DNA from: Pseudogymnoascus destructans
Lineage: Eukaryota; Ascomycota; Leotiomycetes; Thelebolales; Thelebolaceae
Reading direction: 5' to 3'
NCBI RefSeq assembly: GCF_001641265.1
Contig: NW_020167538.1
Span: 558,001 to 622,000, forward strand
Length of the DNA stretch: 64,000 nucleotides
In this document: positions 42,391 to 52,764 of the stretch, in pieces
Layout: every line of letters starts with the position of its first letter
Numbering within the stretch: the stretch's first letter is position 1
Translations under genes and position numbers: made by a program
The notes under the pieces: generated by a model
What the model saw: only the letters and a program-made list of their open reading frames with translations
Told to the model about the DNA's origin: nothing
The model's database searches: none

Positions 42391-45234
42391 TTACCCTCTA
42401 CCGGGGGTATGCGCCCCCATGAAGAAGCCGTCGCCGAAGCCCGTCCCGGACGCGGGATCCATCTGCATCTCCAGCGCATTGGCATCATACACTCCCGGAA
42501 AGTACGGCGGGTTAGGGTCGACAGCGCTGCCCATCTGGACGTATTTGTCCCAAGCGGCCTAAATAACACCACAGTCAGCAATCCACCACCGATAAAAAAA
42601 CAAAACAGTCAGGGCTGTAGATTCAAACTCACCCAGTCCAAATTATGAGGCAAATCGGTCAAACTCGCACCCCCCCAACCCCCCAATACTGACCCAACTC
42701 CCCCCCGCCACCCCCTCCATAGGCCCTCCATACCCCTCCCCCACCTCCCCGGACTCGGCGCCACAAACGCCGGCGGCGCCGCCACCCCCACTCGACAGCA
42801 TCCCCAGCGTCATCGTCGCCGAGTGCTCCGGATGCATCTCCTCATCCACCTCCTGGTTCACCTCACTCTGCTGCGCTTTGAGCTTATCAACCATAATCCG
42901 CAGAACCTTGGCGCCCTTGTACGCTTCCATACTAGTCGCCTGGTCGCCCTCCCAGATCGCCAGCGCGGTTTCGAGGGATGATAACATGTCGGCGCGTTGC
43001 TCGGCGGTCCAGAAGGTGTGGGAGCCGCCACCGCGGTCGTGGTTGAGATCGAGGGAGACGATCATGGCGCCGAGGACGAAATCGTGCTTTTGTAACGCAG
43101 TCAGCCGCCACATCACCTCGCTGATCCGGCCGCCTGGTTGCGCCTCGCGGTGCAGCGTAGCTTGGATACGGAGGAGTGCCATAGCGGCATCTACGGACGC
43201 GCGGCGCGAGTACGCGTACCGCGGATTCGTGCGAGCGCGCGCGATGAAGCGGCGGTGGAGGACGCAGATGGTTTTCTGGTGGAGGACTTCGATGTAGAAG
43301 CGCTGGAGGATGAGCGAGGAGGGGTCTAGAGCCGAGTCTTCGAGGGGTCGGAAGCGGAGGTGTGGTTCCATGGTCATGCGCGCAGAGCGGATGCGGGCGC
43401 CCCATTTCATGGTTGTGTCGTAGGAGGCTTGGGGGCCGGAGAGGATTGTGTTTCTTCGATTATGGCTCCTAGCAAGAGGACGAGGCGGCCCTTGGCGAGG
43501 ATGGAGGACATGGGGGTTGCTTCAGTGGGGGGGCGGGAAGGGGGGAGAGAGTGGAAGTGGTGCTGAATTCGTCGTCGAAGATGTTGCGCGGGAGTTGGGT
43601 GTCGCAGTCGCAGGACTTGATGATGTTGGGGAGGGTAAGTTGTGCGGAGAAGATGATGTCAATTTGGCGAACTATGAGCCACACACGGCGCCGCATCTCG
43701 GGAGACGCTGTTGAATTGTGAGGCGTCGCGGTGGTAGCCCACTGAGGGAGTTTGTTAGTTTATTTTTCTGTAGGGAGAGGTGGGAGGGAGGGGTACTTCT
43801 CATCGCAACCTGGACGACTGTGCCCACAACGAGATACAGCCCGAAATCGACATCAAGTCTACTACTGTACTCCGCATGTACATATAGAACAAGCGTCTCG
43901 ACCGTATACACATTCGGCCTTGTATAATCACACGTCGCCAGCGACTGGACCGTTCTTCCCCGATACTCCGCCGCGAGCTCATTCGTCCGCCCCTTCCACT
44001 CCGGCGGCTCATCCCCAACCTTACTATAACTCAGCATTGCCAGCGTCAGCGTCGCGTAGAGCAGACCCACCCACGCCAAACTCTGGCTCTTCGGGTCCGC
44101 GAAAAACGCCTCGAGCCGCTCATAGAACGTCTTGTGGTGCAGCATTTGCACGAACGGATCGAGCGAGTTGAAGAAGCGCGCAACGACTCGACCTTTGCGC
44201 GAGGTGGCAGGCCCGCGCGCAGCTCTATCTCCGTCGTGGGTGCCAGCCCTTGGAATAGGAAATCCGGCATCTGGCTCGCGGCGCTCGTTTCATTGACTTT
44301 TTTGTACTGGTTATCGAGCTCGCGTTTATGGTTGGTGAAGTAATTGCGAACTTCCGCGATCTAGTAACTGTCAGCTCTATTTCATTCGACAGTAACCAGC
44401 GCGCCCTGCCGCAGAGCAAGAGCGCTGAAATAGGGGGAAAGAGGACTCACATCAGATAACACAAGGTGCCAATGAGAATCTCCAATATACATCGTCTTCT
44501 CCGTCTCCGCATCAACTTTCAATACCCCAAACGAATTTGCCACTGCATCCACATCACTCTCTCCCCCTTCCTCCCCCTCTCCGTACTCTTCCTCTTCCTT
44601 AATCTTCTCCATTTCCCCGTCGTCATCTCCCGTCCGAAGCGCTTGCCATACATCTCGTTCCGTTGCCCCTTTACTCGCCCCCCCCATCCATCATGCCCGA
44701 AGAGGGCGAGGGCGGCGATGGTGGGGTGTGGGCTGGGCTTTCCGGTTTTGCCGATGACGCAGAAGTGGCATTCGGGGTCGTAGGTGCCCGCCGTACTCGT
44801 ACTGGTACTCCCACTCCTTCGCTCGCCACCGCCGCCACCGCTGCTGTCGGTCCTGGCAGTCGAGCCGTTCGTCATCAAGGACAGAACGAGCCCTTCGAGC
44901 CGGTCGATGCGATTCTGCATATCGTCGGGTGAAGAGCCAGGGGGAGCGGCTTTGCGACGCGGGCCTGGGGCCGCGTAGGCGCAACCGGCGGCGTCACCGC
45001 GGCGGATGCAGTTCTCACATGGGATTGAGCGGCTGCATTTTAGTCTGTTAGTGGGCGGATTAGTCTGTGCCCAAAATACCGTGGAAGTGGGGTGGGAGGG
45101 AGAGGGAAGGGCAGTGAGGAATGAGGAATGAGTGGTCAAAGAGGGGCCTGAGACAGCGGGGAGGGAGAAACGCACTTCTTATGCCTACACGGCGCACATG
45201 ACAATGGGACCCTATTCCTAACAAAGGGGCACAT
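42391..45234 (-). pseudogene. Zn2Cys6 fungal-specific transcription factor with several frame breaks
   Basis: ATG at 45234 leads into CAPCRHKKLKCSRSIPCENC, then IRRGDAAGC: a complete C6 zinc cluster (spacing 2-6-5-2-8) split by an intron. Exons by splice signals: 45234-45176, 45044-44451, 44360-43797, 43741-42633, 42558-42391. A Fungal_trans regulatory domain follows (RFFNSLDP, QMLHHKTFYERLEAFF, MRRRVWLIVRQ, EVLHQKTICVLHRRFIAR), ending in GFGDGFFMGAHTPG. Breaks are at the C8 run 44678-44685, near 44185, near 43695, at the G7 run 43527-43533, near 43458 and in G6/G7 runs near 42680. The break near 43695 seems to lack a few conserved residues. So this is either a decaying gene or an error-rich assembly of a live one. 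Splice sites and residues around the breaks remain good. Target genes are unknown. Confidence 0.6.
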
Positions 45235-45496
45235 ACAGCGACAATGTCCCACTCATCTGAATCAGACACAATGTCCACATTGTCCGGACTATCCCCTGAA
45301 AGCAAACGTGAAAGGTCAATGTCTGAATTATGGATGTCTGAAATTATGTCCTTTTCATCTGGACGATCCCCATTTCCACCTGCATTGCCAGTACCAAAGA
45401 CTCCAGAATCCACGTCCTCGACATCATCGCCTCTGGCATTCAGGACCCCGGCTTCCACGTCGTCATCATCTGTGTCTCCAGCTCTTCCTCACCACG

Positions 45497-45896
45497 CTAT
45501 ACTGCGTATCCGGAGAATTCCCCGTAGACGACCTCGAAGGGGGCGCCGGCGACATCTTCTGTTTGTGTGGTGACTTTCCCGTTCCGGTTGTAGAGATATG
45601 CGCACAGGTGGCGAAGCCTGTAACCTCCGTACAGTGAATGCGCTTTCTCTTTCTCGATCTCAAGAATTCGCGCGACAAATGCTGCTGCTATGGGAGGTGC
45701 GGGCCCAAGGCAGAGATGCGCTACGTTTCCTCTCCACTCTCTCATCGTGCGTCGCAGGGTCCAATACGTAACTTATGCGCCCGTCCTTCGATGCTGTACT
45801 GCTCAAGCCTATAACCTCGTAAACGTCGTAAATAGGATGGAAGATGCGAATATCGAGACGTAAGAGTAGTGAGAGAAAGAAAGATCGAAATCCCAC
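45497..45896 (-). pseudogene. Unidentified coding-like fragment, frameshifted
   Basis: Minus-strand frames read IFHPIYDVYEVIGLSS and ISYVLDPATHDERVE, then, one frame over, GNVAHLCLGPAPPIAAAF and RLRHLCAYLYNRNGKV, ending at a stop at 45497. The amino-acid composition and third-position pattern look coding, but I cannot assign a family. An acidic Asp/Ser-rich stretch in another frame follows downstream (45240-45458). Confidence 0.25.
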
Positions 45897-45944
45897 TCTC
45901 CTCCAACAACACAGCCGTCGTCAACGTTAGCTCAGCACCCACCC

Positions 45945-46020
45945 AGCCCACCCAGCCCACCCAGCCCACCCAGCCCACCCAGCCCACCCAGCCCACCCAG
46001 CCCACTCAGCCCACTCAGCC
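45945..46020. repeat. 10-bp tandem repeat (CAGCCCACCC)n
   Basis: About eight units, the last with CACT variants. Its complement translates to a WVGWVG polymer, an artefact. Confidence 0.9.
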
Positions 46021-46154
46021 CATCCTACAGCGGGCCGCCCCCTGCTCCAAACTCCCGAACTTAAACATCACCACTCGCAAACAAAACCCCCCACCGCCTC
46101 AGCCGTGGGGTGGGTGGTTGTTGTCATTGTCATGGTTGCGGTGGTGAAATTGAT

Positions 46155-46262
46155 TGGGGATGGGGGGTCTGATGGGGGGTCTGATGGGGGGTCTGATGGG
46201 GGGTCTGATGGGGGGTCTGATGGGGGGTCTGATGGGTGGTCTGATGGGATGTCTGGGGGAGG
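46155..46262. repeat. 12-bp tandem repeat (TGATGGGGGGTC)n
   Basis: About eight units, most identical. Each has a G6 tract, so the plus strand could form G-quadruplexes. Confidence 0.9.
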
Positions 46263-46442
46263 GTGTTATGAGGAGAATGCGGGTTGAAAGCAGATGAGTA
46301 GGGAAGGGGGGGGTGGTATGAAGCAGATGCGGTTGCTTTATACTTGCAAATGGCTCTTGTTAACCGCACGATCCCCAACTGGATCGCTTAACCACTATAT
46401 AACCCCCCCTAAGCGCCCACCCCCCCATAATCCAAACAGCCG

Positions 46443-46545
46443 CCTGGCCTCATGGTCAAGCGGTAAGGTATAGATGCAAAACGCACTCTGCGGGGAGGGT
46501 GTTTCGAATTGCCTAGACCTCGGGTTCGAGCCCCGTTCAGCTAGG
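46443..46545 (+). other. tRNA-like pol III element (A box and B box)
   Basis: TGGTCAAGCGG (46453-46463) fits the A-box consensus and GGTTCGAGCCC (46523-46533) the B box, 59 bp apart as in an intron-containing tRNA. CCTAG (46512-46516) and CTAGG (46541-46545) flank the B-box arm and would close a hairpin around it. I cannot fold a convincing anticodon arm or name an amino acid, so it may be a diverged tRNA, a tRNA-derived SINE or a tRNA pseudogene. Confidence 0.4.
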
Positions 46546-47226
46546 AGCCTTTCTGGTCATTTGTATGGTTCGCCCTATACGTCATCAGCTGTTCCACGTT
46601 TCGTGGCTTAGTACGGTATGATCATTTGATGTGCTGAATCGAGGATTCCTTCATTAGTACTGTGCCTTTAATTTTTTTGGCATTTTATTTGGAGAAAGAA
46701 AGAGGGTTATTGCATATTCGCCTGCACTTCTTTGAGGCGTCTTGAGGTGGGGGGCGGATGGGGATGGTTTTGTATGGGGGGTGGGATGGATTCTTTATCA
46801 CTTTTTCCGGAGAACGGGGAATTTCATCCGATAACAGCTTCGCACATCTGATCACATTTTAACGTCCCGGCAATAGATAACATCGTTGGTATAAAGACAA
46901 GGAAGGTGGTATCATTGCGCGCGACTCTCGTCTCCTACACTCTGTCTCCGTCGTTGGGTAATAGCAGCGCGGTATACTTCGAATCGCACAAAAAACAAAG
47001 ATTAACAAAAAATGACCGAGGGGGTATCCGTCCATCCATCCATTCCGTACAACTCGCCGTCCATAAAACCAATTACCTCCCACCATTCGTCGTTTCATCC
47101 TCTCATTGCCCCCACCCACCATCCATCCCACCAGTCGCAGTCGTCGTCGAGGGGGGTGGCATCATCACCGTTAGGCAATAGAGCTCAAGTAGACCAAGCT
47201 AAACCACCCCCCTCGTTAGCACGTCC

Positions 47227-48556
47227 TCACATATGCTCAATAACATCCGCCCTAATAGCCTGAGAAAAATGCGGGTCCGCACCTCCAAAGTCGCTGGTCT
47301 CCACTCCCTCCACAATCCTCTTCCCCCCATTCGCCACCGACCCCTCCCCCACACTATCCGCCATCGCCATCTGGGATGCCACGTTCGCGGGACCAGGCAG
47401 GAAGATGACCTTGCTATTCGCGCTCTTGGCCATGGCTTGCATAGCCTCCAGGTATCTGATCTGCATTGCGGGGGCGGAGGACAGGATGTCAGCAGCCTGG
47501 CGCATGAGTTTCGCGGACTCGACTTCCGCGCGCGCAGCAATGACCTTCGACTCTCCAATACGCTTCGACTGCGCGGCCATCGACAGCGAATCCTGCAGCT
47601 CGTTGGAGAAAATCATATCCTTAATCAGCATACTCTCGACCTTGACGCCCCAGCCGGCGGCGACATCCTCGATGATCTCGCCGATGGACTGGGCGATCTC
47701 TTCGCGGCGCTCGATGACGTCCTGGAGGACGCGGGCGCCGACGACGTGGCGGAGGGTGGTTTGGGTGCGCTCGATGAGGGCTTGGCGGACGTTGGAGATG
47801 CCGAAGGCCGCTTTGTGGGGGGAGGTGATGTGGTAGTAGATTACGGAGGTGAGGTGGAGGGTTACGTTGTCTTTGGTCATGCAGACTTGTTTGGGGACCT
47901 CTGTGGGGGTGGGGTTAATAAGTCTGTATCCAAGAATCCTAGCATTGTAGGGTGGGAATCTGAAATCCCTTTGTTTGAAGGGAGGAGGGAGGAGGGAGGA
48001 GGGAGGAGGGAGGAGGGAGGAGGGAGGAGGGAGGAGGGAGGAGGGAGGAGGGAGGAGGGAGGAGGGAGGAGGGAGGAGGGAGGAGGAAGGGGGAGAGACG
48101 TACCGACAATCTGAATCTTAACATCCACCTGAATCAACCTCTCACTCAACGGATTAATCTTCACCAACCCCGGATCAACCGCGCGATAAAACCTCCCAAA
48201 CTTCGTCACCAACCCCACATTCCCCTGCGACACCGGCTTATACGGGTTCGGGCAGATAATACAGCACGGAATCGCGCCGAACGTGCCAATGCAGTTCCCG
48301 AGCGTGTTGATCATCGACCCGTACCACCCGTGCGTGCCCTGCTCGCTCTCGCCGACCAGGTTCTGCGCATAGCTCGGTTGCAGGTCTTCGCGGCGGGGAG
48401 GCTCGACGTTGATCAGCCGGCCCTCGCTGCGGGCGCCGCCGATGTTGGCGGGGCGTTGGTAGCCGCCGTCGGTGCCGTTTTGGGAGGGCTTGGTGATGGA
48501 GGGGGGGGGGGGAGGGGGGCGAGGGGGGCGGCGGAGGAGGTGGTGTTGTCGGACAT
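47227..48556 (-). CDS. Stomatin/SPFH (band 7) family protein
   Basis: Membrane-scaffolding protein of the stomatin branch of the SPFH family. Exons 48556-48104 and 47900-47227 give 375 aa after adding one base to the C12 run at 48501-48512 (minus-strand reading); otherwise the start MSDNTTSSAAPLAP is out of frame with ITKPSQNGTDGGYQRP. The core has CCIICPNPYKPVSQGNVGLV, then KFGRFYRAVDPGLVKINPLSE, then (over the intron) VEVPKQVCMTKDNVTLHLTS, and the coiled-coil-like RIGESKVIAARAEVESAKL. A hydrophobic hairpin near GTFGAIPCCIICP is the usual membrane anchor. The 203-nt intron is stretched by a 7-bp minisatellite. A Met further in (MINTLGNCIG, 48314) could start a shorter form if the homopolymer length is right as given. 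Confidence 0.88.
47979..48092. repeat. 7-bp minisatellite (GGGAGGA)n in the stomatin intron
   Basis: About 15 nearly perfect units. They lie wholly inside the intron 47901-48103, so length changes would not alter the protein. Confidence 0.92.
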
Positions 48557-49483
48557 GTTTGTGGTGGTTGGATTCATCAAAGGGTGGGGGGGGTGGGGTA
48601 TGAGATGAGGGTGAATTGGATGTGAAGTCGTTGATAACGCGAGTTTGTGAGATGAAACGACGGGGTATATAAAAGTCTCGATGAGGAGATGTATGTGATA
48701 TGAGACGATACCTAGTGTTTGGGGGGTGGGGGGGGGAAGTGGCGATTTAAGTAGGGGTTTGGGGGGGGGAACTGGCGATTTAGTGGTTAGTGGTGTTGGT
48801 GTTGTGGTATGGTAGGTCAGTGACGGAGCCTAAGCAGCCAAGAAAGTGATTGGTGGTGTGGAGGGATAGGTGGGGAGCCGTGTGTGGTACTGTGTGGTAG
48901 AGTGTTTGTACGTACGTATGGTACTGGTCTGGTGTTTTGTGGTCAGAATGCAGAGTGTTTGTACGTACGTTACTCCGTAGAGAACCCTCGTAGAGACGCC
49001 TCATTCAACGCTCCCTCGGAGATATACCTCACCTCTCACCGTCCTCCTACAGTACAACATCCCCCGTCCGCTGCTGCGCCACCATCACCCACCACCCAAC
49101 ATCCTGACCTACCCATCACAAACGCCGTACCGCAGCACAGCCTGTCTATCGGAACTGGAGATGCCGGGCTGGGCTGCCGTGAGAGATGCCGGGCTGGGCT
49201 GCCGTGAGAGATGCCGGGCTGGGCTGCCGTGAGAGATGTTCACTGCGGTGGGTTGATCGGGTTATAAGCCACTGCACGGCTGAGAGGGTGGGTTTGTCGT
49301 AAGGCTGTCCCGAAGATGGAGGAGAGGGTTAAAAGGCTGTCCCGAAGATGAAGGAGAGGGTTGTAAGGCTGTATATATATATATTTCCCAAGGCTCTGTA
49401 GCTCTTTTTATATCGCATTATATATGGCAGATACATCTCTTTCACCTTCTACCCCCTCTTTCACCCACAACTCCCCCTCTCCC
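48557..49483. other. Intergenic with tandem repeats
   Basis: 927 bp. It contains three copies of a 25-bp unit (GCCGTGAGAGATGCCGGGCT core, about 49142-49235), two copies of AAGGCTGTCCCGAAGATG (49300-49345), a TATATATATATA string at 49373-49384, and GTTTGTACGTACGTA twice near 48903 and 48957. No gene recognised. Confidence 0.6.
49142..49235. repeat. 25-bp tandem repeat, three copies
   Basis: Direct copies with the core GATGCCGGGCTGGGCTGCCG, identical in all three. Confidence 0.85.
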
Positions 49484-50178
49484 TCACCCATAACTCTTAA
49501 ACCCAACCTTCCTCACCCCCCCTCCCCCCCTCCCCCCCCAAAGCACCTCTCCCATCGCCTCCCCCAACTCCCCCACCGCCTCCCCCGTAATCTGATAATG
49601 CACCACCACCCTCCCCCCTCCCACCTTAACCCCCCTCCTCCCCGCCGCTTGCACCCACTCCTCCTCCGCCACCCCCGCCGCCTCCAGATCGAGCCACACC
49701 ATATTCGTCTCTACCTCTCTCAGCTTCCCCCCCTTGCTTTCCCACATCTCCCCTGCTCTCTTCGCCATCTCCCGACCCCTCTTCAACTTCCACCCTAGGA
49801 AGGTTTCTTCAACCCCAATCCGCGCAGCTGCTGCCACGACACCGCTCTGGCGGAGGCCGGCGATACTCTTGCGTACCCAGCGGGCGCGCCTAACCACCTC
49901 CTTACTGCCCACAAGCACACTCCCGATCGGCGCCCCAAGCCCCTTACTAAAACACAAACTCACCGTATCAAAACACCTCGTATACTCCTCCAACCCCCCC
50001 GCACCCGCCACAACAGCCTCCCACAATCTCGCACCATCAAGGTGCATCAATATCCCCTCCCCCCTCGCCCATTCCGCTATCCGTTTCGTCTCCTCCAGTG
50101 GCATTATGGAACCCTCCCAAGGTGTTTTCCAAGGAGATCACCCGCGTGGGACACGCATGCACATCATCCGACAACACC
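49484..50178 (-). pseudogene. L-threonine aldolase, 3' half, cut by hAT insertion
   Basis: The minus strand reads VLSDDVHACPTRVISLENTL at the transposon edge, then (one frame over, starting MPLEETKRIAEWARG at 50104) LMHLDGARLWEAV and the pyridoxal-phosphate lysine motif SLCFSKGLGAPIGSVLVG, to a stop at 49484. This is the C-terminal half of low-specificity threonine aldolase (GLY1 type), which splits threonine to glycine and acetaldehyde. A one-base shift separates ENTLGG from MPLEE near 50107, where one T fewer restores it. The 5' half of the gene is not contiguous: it lies beyond the transposon on the other strand. Confidence 0.85.
50171..50178. repeat. hAT target-site duplication, left copy
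   Basis: ACAACACC, identical to 52571-52578. Eight bases is the duplication length diagnostic of hAT elements. Confidence 0.93.
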
Positions 50179-52570
50179 CAGTGTTCGGCACGGATACCAA
50201 TATACCCGTGGTATCCGGGTATATCCTCGAGTATATACCTACCCGGCGATATTTTAGGAGTATCCGGCGTATCCGGATACTCTCGAGTATATATCCGGAT
50301 ACATGCCAAGAATAGCCAAGCGCAGCCAAGACCTCTTTTTTCCAACGTCGTGAGATCTATATTGATGCTGTATAAAGTGATAATTATCCTCAGAATGAGC
50401 GACTCGTCGTTATCAGATATACCAACGGAGCCTGAGGGCTATAATAGCTATGATACTCATAATGAGCCAAGTCTGCCAACGCTGCCGCCCCCTATTCATA
50501 TTCAACAGGATATTAATCCTACACCGCTCCGGCTTCAGCCTCCAGGACGAATGCTGCCACCAACGTCGTCGGTACTATTTACGAAGCTATTATATTCGCG
50601 ATTGATACTTGATAGTAACCCACCTACAGTCAAAGTAACTTGCTTACAACCAGGCTGCGGATATTCACCTACTCCACAGCTATTAAGTCAGACTTCAACC
50701 GGTAATCTTTGGAAGCACTATACGCAGAAGCATCCAACAGTAGCATATACAATGAAAGGTCATACAATTACGCCGTCAAGCCCATCAAGTAGTGCATCGT
50801 CATTTTTTGAGCCACGGCCGCGGAACCCGCAAGTCCAGCACGCTGCTGTCACAGGCCATTGGATTAATGAGAAGTGGCAGCACCGGTGCGTATTACTTGA
50901 TGTAATCCACCTTCAAGAGCCAATTCATAGCGGCGAATATCTCGCTCAAGAGTTAGCTGCAGTAACAGATAGCTTCAAAATTACAGGTGCTATATTTACT
51001 TGTACGCGGGATAATGCCTCAGCGAATACTGTGATGCTTTCAGAATATGAGAAAATAGCCAGTAAGCAGCAGACGACTATTCAACAGCCATGGACGTTTA
51101 CTGTAAAGGAAGGGGACGTTCGGTGTATTGCTCATATTATCAATCTTGCAGTTCAAGCTACTCTAAAGAGCTTGAAAGCTAGCCCGGATACAGAAACAGA
51201 AGCGTACTGGTGTCAGCAAGGGCTTGCCCGGATTCCGCAGCGTATTGATAACTCTTCTACTGAAGTATCAGCTACGCTTGAGAAGCTCCGAAGGCATATT
51301 TATGTCTTTCGAAACCGAAGAGCATGGAAGGATGCTTTACAGAAGCAGATACAAGCTGCAGGCCAGAAGCCACGCCAGCTATCACTTGATATGCCTATAC
51401 GCTGGAATTCAACGTACTATATGCTTGAAACAGCTATAAAGCTTCGAATACCAATTACTGCAGTATGCTCTACGCAGAAGCTTGATATCAGTATGAAGGA
51501 TATTGCGTTAACAAGCAACGATTGGGCTATTATCGAAGCTCTTGAACAATTATTCTTAGTATTCTTAAAGCCGTCAAGACGGCTACAAAGCGATTCATAT
51601 CCAACGCTCAACTTTACAATTCCTCTTTACTTAAAGATGATAAATAAGGTCACATTACTACAAGAAGAGCTTGGTAGAAGCTCTACGATCGGAGTAGCTT
51701 GTGGAGCTGCGCTTCAAAAGCTTAATGAGTATTATACTCTTACAACGAATCGGCAATGTAAGCACTCAGCTGTTGCTACAATTTGCGACCCACGAATGAA
51801 TCATACAGTATTTAAGAAGATATATCCAAATGCTATAGACGATACACGAAGATTACGAGCAAGAGCGCAGTTCGAAGACGTTTGTAGAACGTACCAAAAG
51901 CGAGAGTATCACCTTGATACGGAGCGAATTACTCACGAAACAGCTCTTGCAGAAGCAATAGGTGCTACTGCTACAATAGATCAAGAACCTGATTCTGACG
52001 AAGATCTATTTGCGTCAGAAGGCTTGGCTTTTCAAGAGCCAGAATGGAGGCGCTGGATGCTTGAACCACGGCCCGGTGAGCATACTGATATTCTCAAATA
52101 TTGGTGCGCAAAGCAATACCAATATCCAGTTATTGCCCGTATTGCTCGTGATCATCTAGCTATTCCAGCAACATCTGCAGCATCGGAACGAGTATTTAGT
52201 AATGGTAGTGATATTATTACAAAGAAGCGGAATAGGTTATCACCGCCAACTATTAGATATTTACTTTGCTTACGGAATTGGGGTAAAATACGGGAGGCTG
52301 ATAGCGACGGCGATGATGCTGACGATGAAGCACCTGAATAGGGACTCGCAGAAAGGGGGGGTCTCACGGAAAGGGGGCTCGCGGAAAGGGGTTTACTACT
52401 ATTATCAAAAGCTTCATTCTTTTTTATATACGCTATTCTATTTTTATATACAATATTCAGCCTCATGTATCCGGATATATACCCTACCCTACCCGTCAGA
52501 TCGTCGCCGGGTATATACCCTACCCGTGAGCTTCACGGATACTACCCGGATATGTATCCGCCGAACACTG
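50179..52570 (+). mobile_element. hAT DNA transposon, 2,392 bp, complete ends
   Basis: The terminal inverted repeats CAGTGTTCGGC (left) and GCCGAACACTG (right) are 11 bp and perfect, with partial similarity continuing inward (GGATAC). Perfect 8-bp duplications flank both ends. Subterminal regions are rich in CCGGATA/TATCCGG and CGGGTATA motifs in both orientations, as transposase-binding sites often are. One transposase ORF lies between. The element is less GC-rich than its surroundings. The intact duplications and open ORF indicate a recent insertion, inside the threonine aldolase gene. Confidence 0.95.
50395..52341 (+). CDS. hAT-family transposase, probably lacking the first catalytic Asp region
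   Basis: 648 aa if it starts at the ATG at 50395 (MSDSSLSDIPTEPEG). The longer upstream frame runs through the transposon end and target gene and is not native. An N-terminal zinc-finger-like part (CLQPGCGYSP, with NLWKHYTQKH) resembles a BED-type finger. The RNase-H-like core includes GHWINEKW and TRDNASANTVML (second catalytic Asp region). The C-terminal hAT dimerisation motif has YPVIARIARDHLAIPATSA and SERVFSNGSDI. Between the finger (near residue 130) and GHWIN (near residue 160) only about 30 residues remain. Here hAT transposases normally have well over 100, including the strand with the first catalytic Asp (DxWTS-type). So the reading frame is open but the enzyme is probably inactive. 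Confidence 0.88.
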   Translation: MSDSSLSDIPTEPEGYNSYDTHNEPSLPTLPPPIHIQQDINPTPLRLQPPGRMLPPTSSVLFTKLLYSRLILDSNPPTVKVTCLQPGCGYSPTPQLLSQTSTGNLWKHYTQKHPTVAYTMKGHTITPSSPSSSASSFFEPRPRNPQVQHAAVTGHWINEKWQHRCVLLDVIHLQEPIHSGEYLAQELAAVTDSFKITGAIFTCTRDNASANTVMLSEYEKIASKQQTTIQQPWTFTVKEGDVRCIAHIINLAVQATLKSLKASPDTETEAYWCQQGLARIPQRIDNSSTEVSATLEKLRRHIYVFRNRRAWKDALQKQIQAAGQKPRQLSLDMPIRWNSTYYMLETAIKLRIPITAVCSTQKLDISMKDIALTSNDWAIIEALEQLFLVFLKPSRRLQSDSYPTLNFTIPLYLKMINKVTLLQEELGRSSTIGVACGAALQKLNEYYTLTTNRQCKHSAVATICDPRMNHTVFKKIYPNAIDDTRRLRARAQFEDVCRTYQKREYHLDTERITHETALAEAIGATATIDQEPDSDEDLFASEGLAFQEPEWRRWMLEPRPGEHTDILKYWCAKQYQYPVIARIARDHLAIPATSAASERVFSNGSDIITKKRNRLSPPTIRYLLCLRNWGKIREADSDGDDADDEAPE

Positions 52571-52578
52571 ACAACACC
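52571..52578. repeat. hAT target-site duplication, right copy
   Basis: ACAACACC immediately after the right terminal repeat. Confidence 0.93.
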
Positions 52579-52764
52579 ACGCGCGCCATTGCGCGGCAGC
52601 AGATATGTAGACGGCTTGGTGGTAAGCTCCTTACCCACCCTTACTACTTTCAGACATCCAGACACAATTGAAGTAACCAACACCTCCCAGCAGCAGCCGC
52701 AGACAGGGCGCTCACACGACCCCTCTCAACAACCACGCCCCTCCTCACCTCCCCCCCCACAACC

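Larger units (their letters stand above)
45235..47226. other. Accessory spacer with repeats and possible gene remnant
   Basis: 2 kb between the Zn2Cys6 factor and the stomatin gene. It holds coding-like minus-strand fragments at 45497-45896, two G/C-rich minisatellites (about 45945-46020 and 46155-46262), a tRNA-like element (about 46443-46545) and, from 46560 on, AT-richer DNA with no recognised feature. Confidence 0.5.

Noticed and set aside
50098..50394. N-terminal extension of the hAT transposase
   Set aside because: It starts outside the transposon in aldolase sequence and crosses the terminal repeat, so it cannot belong to the element; the internal ATG at 50395 is used instead.
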